A stretch of 44,865 nt of DNA from Bacteroidales bacterium. GTDB taxonomy: Bacteria > Bacteroidota > Bacteroidia > Bacteroidales > Muribaculaceae. Position 1 is the first letter of the stretch, and each line of letters opens with the position of its first letter. Position numbers and translations under genes: made by a program. The stretch covers positions 1 to 44,865 of the forward strand of contig CAAGJW010000105.1 in assembly GCA_900770215.1 (NCBI GenBank), written 5' to 3'. Below, in pieces: positions 8,894-17,136 of the stretch. The notes beneath the pieces are model-generated. The model saw nothing but the letters and a program-made list of their open reading frames with translations, was not told the origin of the DNA and did not search any database.

Positions 8894-10189
8894 CTAATGT
8901 TGTAGCACGAAGTTGATGCTGTAGAGCGGATAGTTTGTCACCCAGGTCTGCTCTTTGTAAGGCAACATGGAGAAGCGCATGCCCTTGAGCTGCGGATATT
9001 TCTCTATATAGGTCTTGAGCGATTTGGAGTGGACGTTGACCTCGGCCTTCACCTCGATGGGAATCACGACCCCTTCTCGCTGAACGAGGAAGTCGATTTC
9101 AATCCTTGAGTCGTTGGAGCTATAGTAATACGGCGTTATGCCTTGTGCTTCGAGCTGGGTGAGCACATACATCTCGGTGAATGCCCCGCGGTATTCGGTC
9201 ATGGCAGTGCCGTGCACAAGTACGTCGGCAGCCGTGGTCTCGGCCATTGCCCCCATGAGCCCCACGTCTAATGTGAAGAGCTTGAAAACGTCGAAGTCCT
9301 CGTAGAATTTCAATGGCACCTTGGGCTCACTCACACGGTTCACCTTATAGGCAAGTCCAGCGTCAAGCAGCCATTCTATTGCCATCTCAAACTGGTTGGC
9401 ACGGGCACCTTTCTTGATTGCGCCATATATGAACTTCTTGTTTTCTTTGGCCAGTTGAGAGGGAATAGAGTTCCACACCATGTTGATGCGTGGCACTTTG
9501 GGGAGTGGCGCATGCTTGGAGAAATCTCGCTGATAGTCAAATAATATTTGGTTCTGCATGTCGCGCACTGCCTGCAACTGCCGTGACTCAAAAAACAGCT
9601 TCACAACTGCTGGCATTCCGCCCACATAGTAGTACTGGCGTAGCAGTTCGGTGAGCCGTGAGGCAAGAGGCGTGATGAGGCTGTAGTCTTGTTGCCTGAG
9701 TAATTCAACGAGTCGGTCTTCGCCTGCAGCCATCAAGAACTCGTCGAATGTCATGGGATACATCTTGATCATGTCTACTTTGCCCACAGGGAAGGACGCG
9801 CCCGAGTGGAGCGAGATGCCAAGCAACGATCCAGCCACGGCAACGTGATACTGGGGAGCGTTCTCGCAGAAGTACTTCAAACTGTTGAGCGCCCGTGGAC
9901 ATTCCTGTATCTCATCGATGATGATGAGCGTTTGCTGTGGCTTGATGTCGATGCCTGTCAAGGCCGAGAGATGCAACAAAATGCGCTGCATGTCATAGTC
10001 CTGCTCAAAGATGCCGGCTACCTCCTGGTTGCCGTCGCAGTTGATATAGGCCACGTTCTTGTAAAAGTCTTTGCCAAATTGCTTCAGACTATAGGTCTTG
10101 CCAACTTGCCTTGCACCATTTACAATCAACGGCTTGCGGCCTTGCTTGGTCTTCCATGCCAATAATTGTGTTGTGATATTGCGCTTCAT
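8894..10189 (-). CDS. AAA_14 ATPase with C-terminal DUF4143 domain
   Basis: A 431-residue protein of a family common in Bacteroidetes whose cellular role is not established. Walker A is GARQVGKT (residues 25-32) and Walker B is the segment LIIIDEIQECP. The C-terminal DUF4143 part contains IEIDFLVQREGVVIPIEVKAE-like spacing (an Asp followed by E-V-K), reminiscent of PD-(D/E)XK nuclease folds. I start at the ATG at 10189, because MKRN followed by the Walker A region is the usual beginning in this family. The frame is open to 10300, but that stretch consists of three copies of an upstream repeat reading MVEKM. The gene is less GC-rich than its neighbours, which suggests acquisition. Confidence 0.85.
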   Translation of the reverse strand: MKRNITTQLLAWKTKQGRKPLIVNGARQVGKTYSLKQFGKDFYKNVAYINCDGNQEVAGIFEQDYDMQRILLHLSALTGIDIKPQQTLIIIDEIQECPRALNSLKYFCENAPQYHVAVAGSLLGISLHSGASFPVGKVDMIKMYPMTFDEFLMAAGEDRLVELLRQQDYSLITPLASRLTELLRQYYYVGGMPAVVKLFFESRQLQAVRDMQNQILFDYQRDFSKHAPLPKVPRINMVWNSIPSQLAKENKKFIYGAIKKGARANQFEMAIEWLLDAGLAYKVNRVSEPKVPLKFYEDFDVFKLFTLDVGLMGAMAETTAADVLVHGTAMTEYRGAFTEMYVLTQLEAQGITPYYYSSNDSRIEIDFLVQREGVVIPIEVKAEVNVHSKSLKTYIEKYPQLKGMRFSMLPYKEQTWVTNYPLYSINFVLQH

Positions 10190-10218
10190 GTGACATTGAT
10201 GATTAATGCAGCAAAAAT

Positions 10219-10335
10219 ACATTTTTTCTACCATATATTCAAGCGACAACGACATTTTTTCTACCATATTATAGCCTGTTTGATACATTTTTTCTACCAT
10301 ATTTTGGCTCTTTGGTTACACTTTTTCTACCATAG
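10219..10335 (-). repeat. four 18-bp direct repeats with exact 33-bp period upstream of the ATPase gene
   Basis: The plus-strand motif acattttttctaccatat occurs at 10219-10236, 10252-10269 and 10285-10302, with a variant (acactttttctaccatag) at 10318-10335. Starts are exactly 33 bases apart, and the 15-base intervals between them differ in sequence. On the minus strand each copy contains ATGGTAGAAAAA, and three copies are in frame with the ATPase gene. They could be operators on nearly the same helix face or a repeated leader-coding element. Confidence 0.85.
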
Positions 10336-10413
10336 GTGGCTGCGTGGGCAGTTTCTTGAGGGGGCGATTGGCGGGCCGTCGCGGCAAGATGTTGATGATA
10401 AGTGGCTGCAAGA

Positions 10414-10445
10414 TTGCGTCGAGTGAATAAAATATTATACCTTTG
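10414..10445 (+). promoter_or_regulatory. promoter of coaBC
   Basis: A -7 element TACCTTTG lies at 10438-10445 and a TTG -33 core at 10414-10416, with 21 bases between them. This is the Bacteroidetes sigma-ABfr arrangement. The transcript would begin about 25 bases before the coaBC start codon. Confidence 0.7.
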
Positions 10446-10465
10446 CAAGCGATATCACACTCATC

Positions 10466-10483
10466 ATGCAGCAACCATGCTAA
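10466..10483 (+). other. five-codon upstream reading frame overlapping the coaBC start
   Basis: ATG at 10466 opens MQQPC followed by TAA at 10481-10483, overlapping the first codons of coaBC (ATG at 10477). The 17 bases ending in this ATG, atatcacactcatcatg, are repeated exactly before the next gene, where the same ATG (11725) is the true start. This may be a translated leader or simply a shared sequence. Confidence 0.35.
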
Positions 10484-11670
10484 AAGGAAAGAAAATAGTG
10501 CTTGGCATCACTGGCTCGATCGCGGCCTACAAGGCCTGCCTCATCGTGCGCGGTCTCGTCAAGCGCGGGGCCGAGGTGCAGGTGGTGATCACGCCTGCCG
10601 GCAAGGAGTTTATCACCCCCATCACCCTGAGTGCGCTCACCCACAAGCCCGTGGTGAGCGATTTCTTCTCGCAGCGCGACGGCACGTGGCACTCGCACGT
10701 CGACCTGGGACTGTGGGCCGATGCCATGCTCATCGCTCCCTGCACGGCGAGCACGCTGGGCAAGATGGCCAACGGCATTGCCGACAACATGCTCGTCACC
10801 ACCTACTTGTCGATGAAGGCGCCTGTGTTTATCGCACCGGCCATGGATCTCGACATGTATCGCCACCCCTCCACCCAGCGCAACATGGCCACGTTGCGCA
10901 GCTATGGCAACCGCATCATCGAGCCCGGCACCGGATTTCTGGCTTCGGGGCTTGAGGGCAAGGGCCGCATGGAGGAGCCCGAGGCCATCATCGATGCCCT
11001 CGACCGCGCCCTCGACGGCGCAGGCACGCTCGCGGGCAAGCACATCCTCATCACCGCCGGCCCCACCTACGAGAAAATCGACCCTGTACGCTTCATAGGC
11101 AACTACTCGAGCGGCAAGATGGGCTTTGCCCTGGCCGAGGAGTGCTATCGCCGCGGCGCCCAGGTCACGCTGGTGGCCGGCCCTGTGTCGCTCTCTTGCT
11201 CGCCTGGCATCGAGCGCATCGATGTGGAAAGCTGCGACGAGATGCACGCTGCCGCCACGCGGGTCTTTCCAGGCTGCCAGGCTGCCGTGCTGTGTGCTGC
11301 TGTGGCCGATTTCAAGCCCGCCACTGTGGCTGGTGCCAAAATCAACCGCGAGGGCAGCGGCTTGCACATCGACTTGCAGCCCACCCCCGACATTGCCGCC
11401 ACGCTGGGCAGCATGAAGCAGCCAGGGCAGCGCCTCGTGTGCTTTGCCCTGGAAACCAACGACGAGGAGCGGCACGCCCGCGCCAAGCTGAAGAAGAAAA
11501 ATGCCGACTTCATCGTGCTCAATTCCACCCGCATCCCTGGCACCACCTTTGGCACCGACGACAACCAGATTGCCATCATCTCGGCTACAGGGCGCCACGA
11601 CTATCCCAAAAAGAGCAAAGCGGCCGTTGCGGCCGACATCGTTGACGAGCTGGAGCGGCTGCTCAAGTGA
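10477..11670 (+). CDS. coaBC: bifunctional phosphopantothenoylcysteine decarboxylase / phosphopantothenate-cysteine ligase
   Basis: CoaBC makes 4'-phosphopantothenoylcysteine and decarboxylates it, two steps of coenzyme A synthesis. The 397-residue protein has an N-terminal flavoprotein CoaC half (GITGSIAAYKA, the segment LIAPCTASTLGKMANGIADN, and APAMDLDMY) and a C-terminal CoaB half (ITAGPTYEKIDPVRFIGNYS, SSGKMGFALA, AVADFKP, KKKNADFIV). The length is normal for the fusion. I start at the ATG at 10477, because MLKGKKIVLGITGS is the normal N-terminus. An out-of-frame ATG lies 11 bases upstream. The pantothenate kinase gene follows 54 bases after the stop. Confidence 0.95.
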   Translation: MLKGKKIVLGITGSIAAYKACLIVRGLVKRGAEVQVVITPAGKEFITPITLSALTHKPVVSDFFSQRDGTWHSHVDLGLWADAMLIAPCTASTLGKMANGIADNMLVTTYLSMKAPVFIAPAMDLDMYRHPSTQRNMATLRSYGNRIIEPGTGFLASGLEGKGRMEEPEAIIDALDRALDGAGTLAGKHILITAGPTYEKIDPVRFIGNYSSGKMGFALAEECYRRGAQVTLVAGPVSLSCSPGIERIDVESCDEMHAAATRVFPGCQAAVLCAAVADFKPATVAGAKINREGSGLHIDLQPTPDIAATLGSMKQPGQRLVCFALETNDEERHARAKLKKKNADFIVLNSTRIPGTTFGTDDNQIAIISATGRHDYPKKSKAAVAADIVDELERLLK

Positions 11671-11724
11671 TGGACTTTTAATTATCACATTTTTAACTAC
11701 ATAAATCTCAATATCACACTCATC

Positions 11725-12591
11725 ATGAAAATAGCAATAGGCATCGACGTGGGCATTTCTACTACCAAGATTGTGGGCATAAGGCAGGGCAAGGTCATCT
11801 CGCCCCTGTGGATCAAGGCCACCGACCCCGTCACCTCGCTCTACGGTGCTTTTGGTAAATTCTTGCACGACAACCACATCGACCTGGCCGACGTGGAACG
11901 TGTCATGCTCACCGGCGTGGGCGCTGCCTATATCAACTCGCCCATCTACGGCCTGCCCACACAGAAGGCCGACGAGTTTCTCGCCGACGGCCTGGGCGCC
12001 CAGTTTGAGTCGCAGCTCAAGCACATGATCGTGGTGTCGATGGGCACGGGCACCTCGCTCGTGTCGTATCACGACGGCGAAATCGCTCACTTGGGGGGCA
12101 TAGGCATAGGCGGCGGCACGCTCAACGGCCTGAGCCGCCTGCTGCTCAACACCGACGATATCAAGCAAATCTCGCACATGGCCCTGCTGGGCGACATCTC
12201 CAATATCAACCTGAGCATAGGCGACATCTCGGCCCAGCCCCTGTCGGGTCTACCCATGGATGCCACGGCAAGCCTCTTTGCCAACGCGCAGGGCAATGCC
12301 AGCCGCGAGGACATCGCCCTGGGGCTCATCTGCATGGTGCTGCAGGCCATAGGCTCGGCAGCCATATTGAGTTCGCTCAAGAGCGGCACACGCGATTTCG
12401 TGCTCATCGGCAACCTGTCGCGCCTGCCGCAGTGCCGCGAGGTGTACACCAAGTTGGAGAAACTCTATGATGTGAGGTTTGTCATTCCCGAGAACAGCGA
12501 GTATTGCACGGCCATAGGCGCCGCGCTCAGCTATGTCAACCAGCAGCAGGCAGCGGCAGTGACTGCCCAGTGCAACTCGGTGCTGCTCTAA
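11725..12591 (+). CDS. coaW: type II pantothenate kinase
   Basis: Pantothenate kinase phosphorylates vitamin B5, the first step of CoA synthesis. The 288-residue protein belongs to the eukaryote-like type II (Fumble/CoaW) group. It has the actin-fold phosphate-1 loop GIDVGISTTKIVGI, the glycine-rich segment MGTGTSLVS and the motif GGIGIGGGTLNGLSRLLL, followed by LIGNLSRLP. These do not fit type I (CoaA) or type III (CoaX). Its place after coaBC supports the assignment. Type II enzymes in Bacteria are best known from staphylococci and often resist CoA feedback; the latter is family knowledge and not tested here. Its stop overlaps the MATE stop tail to tail. Confidence 0.88.
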   Translation: MKIAIGIDVGISTTKIVGIRQGKVISPLWIKATDPVTSLYGAFGKFLHDNHIDLADVERVMLTGVGAAYINSPIYGLPTQKADEFLADGLGAQFESQLKHMIVVSMGTGTSLVSYHDGEIAHLGGIGIGGGTLNGLSRLLLNTDDIKQISHMALLGDISNINLSIGDISAQPLSGLPMDATASLFANAQGNASREDIALGLICMVLQAIGSAAILSSLKSGTRDFVLIGNLSRLPQCREVYTKLEKLYDVRFVIPENSEYCTAIGAALSYVNQQQAAAVTAQCNSVLL

Positions 12592-13919
12592 AGGTGCCGG
12601 TAGAACTCGCGGCAAAAGAGGATGCCGGCCGTGAGCAGCGCCACAAAGAAGCCGTAGTACACGCCCGCCAGCCCCAAATGGACCAGGAAGGCAAGCGTGG
12701 GTATCACGGGCAGGCCTACGAGCAGGTAGGCAATCACGGCCACGCGCAGCATGCTCATCACCTGGCCCGTGCCACGCAAGGCGTTGGCATAGGTCACCTG
12801 CGTGGCGTCGCCCAGCTGGTAGAGCGACAAGGGTACCAGCATGCTCACCGCAATGGCAATCACGGCCTTGTCGGCGGTGAAGAATTCCACAATCCATCGG
12901 CCTGTGGTGATGAAAATCACGCAGGCTATGAGGGTAAACACGAGCGTGAGCCGGTAGCCGGCGTGGGCGGCGTCGCGCACCGCGGCCTTGTTGGCCAGCC
13001 CGGTGTAGTGAGCTATCTTTATGGCCATGCCGGCCCCGAAGGCGTAGTATATCATGAAGCCCAGCGTGCCCACTTGCAACAATATCTGATAGGCGGCCAT
13101 GCTCTTGGTGCCCATCCATCCCACCAGTATCATGGCAAAGGTGAAAATGCCCGTTTCAAGTCCCATCTGCAACGCTACCGGCAGCGAGGTGCGTGTCACG
13201 CGGGCGATGTCGCGCCAGCTGGTGCGCGACTGCGCGATACCCTTGTGATAAGCCTTGTAGCGGCTGGCCACAGTCATGACCGCCACATAGGCCAGGGCCA
13301 TGAAAGTGCGTGCTGCCAGGGTGCTCCAGCCCGCGCCCTCCAGTCCCATCTCGGGGGCACCCCACTTGCCGAAGATGAGCATGTAGTTGCCCACGATGTT
13401 GAGCACGTTGCCGGCAGTAAAGATCCACATGCCCAGCTGCGTGTCGCCCACGGCATCGCACGATTGCCTGAAGATGTGGGTGAGTATCACGGGAATCATC
13501 GACACCCATATGATGATGTAGTAGGGCCTCACGAGCGGCATGATCTCGGCGGGCTGGCCCAGGTGGCCGAGCAGGAAGTAGAATGCCCCCGAGACAATCA
13601 TGAGCACCAGGCCGAAGAGCACGTTGGCTGCCGCCACGTGGCGCATCATTGCGCCCACCTTGCAGTTGTCGCCCTGGCTGGAGAGCGCCCCCACCAGCGG
13701 CGTGATGCCATAGGAAAACCCGAGCGAGAGCAGGATGACCAGGTTGAACACCGTGGTCACCAGCGAGCCGGCCGCCAGCGAGGGCGTGTTGTAGTGACCC
13801 ACCATCATGGTGTCGGCAAAGCCTGTGACGATGGTGCCCAGCTGAGCCACCATGATGGGCCCGCTCAGCTTGGCAATTGCGCTGTAGTGCCGACCGTACC
13901 TGTGCCAATATGCGTTCAC
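12588..13919 (-). CDS. MATE family efflux transporter
   Basis: A polytopic membrane protein of about 443 residues with twelve predicted helices in two homologous halves, the NorM/MATE layout. The first helix begins KLSGPIMVAQLGTIVTGFADTMMVG, and a segment with NxLNIVGNY is typical. MATE proteins export drugs or metabolites using Na+ or H+; the substrate is unknown. No ATG precedes the first helix. GTG codons lie at 13925 and 13919. I prefer 13919, because the -7 promoter element overlaps the earlier one and would make 13919 an essentially leaderless start. A diverged copy of its first 16 codons lies at 22696-22744. The island operon upstream reads in the same direction without an obvious terminator. 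Confidence 0.93.
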   Translation of the reverse strand: MNAYWHRYGRHYSAIAKLSGPIMVAQLGTIVTGFADTMMVGHYNTPSLAAGSLVTTVFNLVILLSLGFSYGITPLVGALSSQGDNCKVGAMMRHVAAANVLFGLVLMIVSGAFYFLLGHLGQPAEIMPLVRPYYIIIWVSMIPVILTHIFRQSCDAVGDTQLGMWIFTAGNVLNIVGNYMLIFGKWGAPEMGLEGAGWSTLAARTFMALAYVAVMTVASRYKAYHKGIAQSRTSWRDIARVTRTSLPVALQMGLETGIFTFAMILVGWMGTKSMAAYQILLQVGTLGFMIYYAFGAGMAIKIAHYTGLANKAAVRDAAHAGYRLTLVFTLIACVIFITTGRWIVEFFTADKAVIAIAVSMLVPLSLYQLGDATQVTYANALRGTGQVMSMLRVAVIAYLLVGLPVIPTLAFLVHLGLAGVYYGFFVALLTAGILFCREFYRHL

Positions 13920-13924
13920 GAGCA

Positions 13925-13953
13925 CAAAAATAGCAAAAAAATCACTATTTTTG
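13925..13953. promoter_or_regulatory. symmetrical divergent promoter of the MATE and truncated Sel1 genes
   Basis: Two -7 elements TATTTTTG face outward: minus strand 13925-13932 and plus strand 13946-13953. They form an inverted repeat (cacaaaaatag ... ctatttttgtg). The start codons lie only four to five bases after each element (ATG 13958 plus; GTG 13919 minus), which would give leaderless mRNAs. -33 elements are not clear. Confidence 0.5.
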
Positions 13954-13957
13954 TGTC

Positions 13958-14088
13958 ATGATGTGTATAAAGCCAAAATATGTCGTTGTCCTGATTGCGG
14001 CGCTGCTTGCATGCACTGTGCTTGCACAGCAGCCCGCCGCCGTCGATGAGTATGCCGGGTTCACCGATGAGCAAATCGTGCATCGCGG
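13958..14088 (+). pseudogene. truncated 5' fragment of a Sel1-repeat protein gene
   Basis: The first ~43 codons match the intact gene at 22783: signal peptide, then QQPAAVDEYAGFTDEQIVHRG. The homology then stops and the frame runs on for 28 unrelated codons, antisense to the AIPR gene, to a stop at 14171-14173. It was presumably cut off when the island came in. It keeps its signal peptide and promoter but has lost all Sel1 repeats. Confidence 0.88.
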
Positions 14089-14095
14089 ATTTAAA

Positions 14096-16210
14096 TTAAG
14101 GCATCAAATATCCTTTATCTTCAGCTTTGGCGACTATTCTCATAAGTCTTTTGCACTGCGCAACACTAGGTAATCGATTCTTCTTTATATAGTCAGCTAT
14201 TCCTTTTATGAAAGCACAGTCACCATACGAAAGGATGCTAGAATTAACAAGATCATTGTAAATCTTATTCCAATAGTCGGCACCAAGATTGAAAATCTCT
14301 ACGGAATTATCTATATCAGAGTTAAATTTATGAGCCCGTTTAGCGGCCATCTCCTCTGTCTTAGTTTCTTCCTTAGAAATCAGAGAAGCAATAAACTTTT
14401 CTGATAACTCATAATCAACCTTTTTGAAGTCATCCCACACCTTTTGTGTACGGGATATTGTTCTTACGAGTCCTCCATTAGCTTCCTTCAACAAAAAATT
14501 ATGTGTTATGAATGCCAATCTTATGAGTTCAGAAGCCAAGTCTGAATAAAGAGTTTGTTTTTGCCATATAGTTTTCCAGTCAATATCCTTATCCTTTGGT
14601 ATTAAGCTCATTAATTTAGATATTGTATATGGTGTAATCTGAGCCTTGTTACCACCCTTCGGGTACCATGAAGCTTTGCTTATCATGTTGTCAAGGGTGT
14701 CAAATATGATAACAGAATCGATGCACTTCTTGAAAAAGCTCTCATTTATTTCATCCTTGTGGTTGTCATATATGTCGTTAATCTTGTCGGCAAAGCGGCT
14801 GAAATTGATAGCGGAGCTTTGACATACTTGGTTTGGATTCATGTATATCGTATTAAGACATTTAGCCAGCTTTTCCTTTTTGATTACTTGTCTCTTAGGA
14901 TTCTTCTCGCAAAATATCTTTCTTTGAGCCTGTGTCATCTTCATCTGTTCCTGTTCCCATTTGCCACGAGAACGTTCATAGAACCAGATCGTCTGATATG
15001 GATTCCCATTAACAGGCGGAGCCATTACTTTCTTTGACAATTTTTCCATAAATACATGGAAAGGGTGGTTGGAGAAAAAGTCTGCTTCCGACACGGAATT
15101 TTGGCTGTTAGCACATTTAGAAATGTCACGAGTTATCACGTTGTATCCTTCAACCTGTTCCTCCGACATCTCGTCTTCGATATTTAAGACAGTGAGCTTC
15201 ATTGGTACATATAAATTATCCATACCATTATGAGCTTCTTTCTTAATTATGGCACTTGCTAGGGCTGCTGTGGTTTGACCACCATTTATAATCTGAGGAT
15301 CGCGGAAATGTACGATCTTTGACCCATCTAAAGAAAAGTCTACAGATCTAGCCACGATAGCAATACCATTGTTATAGGTAAAGAAATTCTCTGGATGTTT
15401 GTCTATAGTTTCTCTAATACCTTTGTTTACCTTACCACGAAAGCTTAAAAATGCTCTGACATTCCCTTGAAGCAATTTACTACCATATTTGAGATAAATA
15501 TCAGCAAGAAATTTGCCCGGCACTATACCCATATAGGCATCATAATCAACGCCATCACCAAGTTCTGCCTTCAGGTATTGAATGCCATCACAGCCAAAAT
15601 CAGAAGTATCGAATTCAATTATTTCACTGGTATTGGTTTCAAAAGTTTGGAAAAATCTCTCAAGAGTCCAAACGCTCAGTTCAACTGGTCTTTCTAAGAA
15701 ATCATCGCGACTGACATCCTTGACCTGCTTACTAAGGATTTTGTTTGAGATAATAAAGAACTTAAAACGTATAATTTCACTGTCTATCATCGTCTTGCCA
15801 ATGCGTTTGCGGAATTCTTTGGCGACAATAATAGCAGGATCTGAATCATCGCAGTAATCTGCCATATTTCCATTAATGCTTTCATCGATGAAATTCTGCA
15901 TGTGTGCAACAATGTCATCAATACGCCCATTGGTTAAAGTTTCAACATTATCCAATTCGTTTGAAAAATCGCTGGTTATAAGACATAGTGCTCCATCGGC
16001 TTCATCATAAGCATAGGCATCAAAAGACATGATCCTTCCTCTTCGACCTCTTATTTCTATAGACATCGGCATCGGATCATTTAAGTCACCAATGTCCTCC
16101 AGTTGCTCAAGAGATTTATTTATGAATTGAGTCTCAGGATCGGTGCTCTCGTGTTCAGCATCAATTCTGAGATCATTAATAAATTCTTTTCTGTATTCCT
16201 CTATTGTCAT
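14096..16210 (-). CDS. AIPR family (abortive infection phage resistance) protein
   Basis: A 704-residue protein with the conserved AIPR core at roughly residues 250-340: LLQGNVRAFLSFRGKVNKGI, then FFTYNNGIAIVA, then IINGGQTTAALASAI. The family was named after phage-resistance proteins and is often found in restriction-like operons; its biochemical activity is not settled. The remaining ~360 residues are helical and charged, with no motif I recognise. It is the last gene of the operon, 17 bases after the PD-(D/E)XK gene. Its stop codon almost abuts the left direct repeat, and no terminator hairpin is visible, so transcription could run into the MATE gene. Confidence 0.88.
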   Translation of the reverse strand: MTIEEYRKEFINDLRIDAEHESTDPETQFINKSLEQLEDIGDLNDPMPMSIEIRGRRGRIMSFDAYAYDEADGALCLITSDFSNELDNVETLTNGRIDDIVAHMQNFIDESINGNMADYCDDSDPAIIVAKEFRKRIGKTMIDSEIIRFKFFIISNKILSKQVKDVSRDDFLERPVELSVWTLERFFQTFETNTSEIIEFDTSDFGCDGIQYLKAELGDGVDYDAYMGIVPGKFLADIYLKYGSKLLQGNVRAFLSFRGKVNKGIRETIDKHPENFFTYNNGIAIVARSVDFSLDGSKIVHFRDPQIINGGQTTAALASAIIKKEAHNGMDNLYVPMKLTVLNIEDEMSEEQVEGYNVITRDISKCANSQNSVSEADFFSNHPFHVFMEKLSKKVMAPPVNGNPYQTIWFYERSRGKWEQEQMKMTQAQRKIFCEKNPKRQVIKKEKLAKCLNTIYMNPNQVCQSSAINFSRFADKINDIYDNHKDEINESFFKKCIDSVIIFDTLDNMISKASWYPKGGNKAQITPYTISKLMSLIPKDKDIDWKTIWQKQTLYSDLASELIRLAFITHNFLLKEANGGLVRTISRTQKVWDDFKKVDYELSEKFIASLISKEETKTEEMAAKRAHKFNSDIDNSVEIFNLGADYWNKIYNDLVNSSILSYGDCAFIKGIADYIKKNRLPSVAQCKRLMRIVAKAEDKGYLMP

Positions 16211-16227
16211 AAAATGAATGATTTCGG

Positions 16228-17136
16228 TTAAAGTTTGTAATCCTCGATGTCAGACAAATTAATTTCATACTGAACTTTATCAATTCCTGTAGGCATGCTC
16301 TTTCTATTCAGTCTTGGGAAATCATCCTTGACTTCATATGTTGAGCAACCAACAACAGAATAGACAAAGTCATCATAGTTGGGTGAGAAGTCATAGTTGT
16401 AAAGACTTAGTTTATTGATAAATTCTTCCCTATAAGAAGGAGGCATCTGGTGTAATAGTTTTTGAACTATCTGATTGAGTTTAAGACCATTAAAGGATGG
16501 GCTCATCTTTTCCAAGTCGTAAACTATCAGGTAGCCTTTGATATCACTATCAAGTTGCTCCAATGATGAAATTTTAACAGAATTCTTTCCGCTACTAATA
16601 GTCTTTATTTCATACCATATATTATCTGTTGAGAAATCCTTGTGCGTTTTTTCTGGACCTGTCCAGCTTTTTAATGCTACAGGAACTCCCCATTCTGGTA
16701 TCATTCTTTCATCCATGAATAGCAACTCACCAAGGAGACCTAGTATCTCGGAGTCAGACATAGAACCGGCGTGTGGCCGGAAGAGCTTTTTCCAAGAGAA
16801 ATAGCGCTCATTAAGTTGCTTGTATGCTATTGAATCCTCCTTTATGTTTTTTGTTGCCTCAAATAGATCCTCACAGAATGTGCAGAAATACTCTAACAGA
16901 TCCTTGTTCTCTAAAGAAAATCGAAGAGTGTACGTGTCCTTAGCTTTAAATTGGGCAACAAGAATCACATCGGAGCTACTAATCTTTATGGGATTATATT
17001 TGCCCCGGAACTCAAATGCATATTTCCCAGAATCATCTTTGCCTAGATATAAGCTAAGGTCCTTATTTTCACCAAGTCTTATATATGATCCAAGACGGAA
17101 ATCTCCCGAGAATATTTTATAAATTTCATTCTTCAT
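16228..17136 (-). CDS. PD-(D/E)XK motif protein (DUF4420-like)
   Basis: A 302-residue protein with a recognisable nuclease core: E137 in GLLGELLF, D167 in HKDFSTDNIWYEIKT, and E176-x-K178 in the same stretch. That is the Asp ... Glu-x-Lys pattern of restriction-endonuclease folds. It fits the DUF4420 family that accompanies Z1 and AIPR genes. It is the likely DNA-cleaving subunit of the system. Its start overlaps the Z1 stop by 11 bases, which suggests coupled translation and a fixed subunit ratio. Confidence 0.82.
   Translation of the reverse strand: MKNEIYKIFSGDFRLGSYIRLGENKDLSLYLGKDDSGKYAFEFRGKYNPIKISSSDVILVAQFKAKDTYTLRFSLENKDLLEYFCTFCEDLFEATKNIKEDSIAYKQLNERYFSWKKLFRPHAGSMSDSEILGLLGELLFMDERMIPEWGVPVALKSWTGPEKTHKDFSTDNIWYEIKTISSGKNSVKISSLEQLDSDIKGYLIVYDLEKMSPSFNGLKLNQIVQKLLHQMPPSYREEFINKLSLYNYDFSPNYDDFVYSVVGCSTYEVKDDFPRLNRKSMPTGIDKVQYEINLSDIEDYKL

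Larger units (their letters stand above)
13871..14088 (+). repeat. left 218-bp direct repeat flanking the defence island
   Basis: This stretch aligns without gaps to 22696-22913 (offset 8825). I count 23 mismatches by hand, about 89% identity. It covers the first 16 codons of MATE (minus strand), the divergent promoter region and the first ~43 codons of the Sel1-repeat gene. Mismatches concentrate in coding parts; the 34-base promoter core is nearly identical. Confidence 0.93.

Noticed and set aside
10219..10335. The 33-bp-period array as a mini CRISPR
   Set aside because: Only four units, 18-bp motifs with 15-bp intervals, in frame with a gene, and no cas genes nearby.
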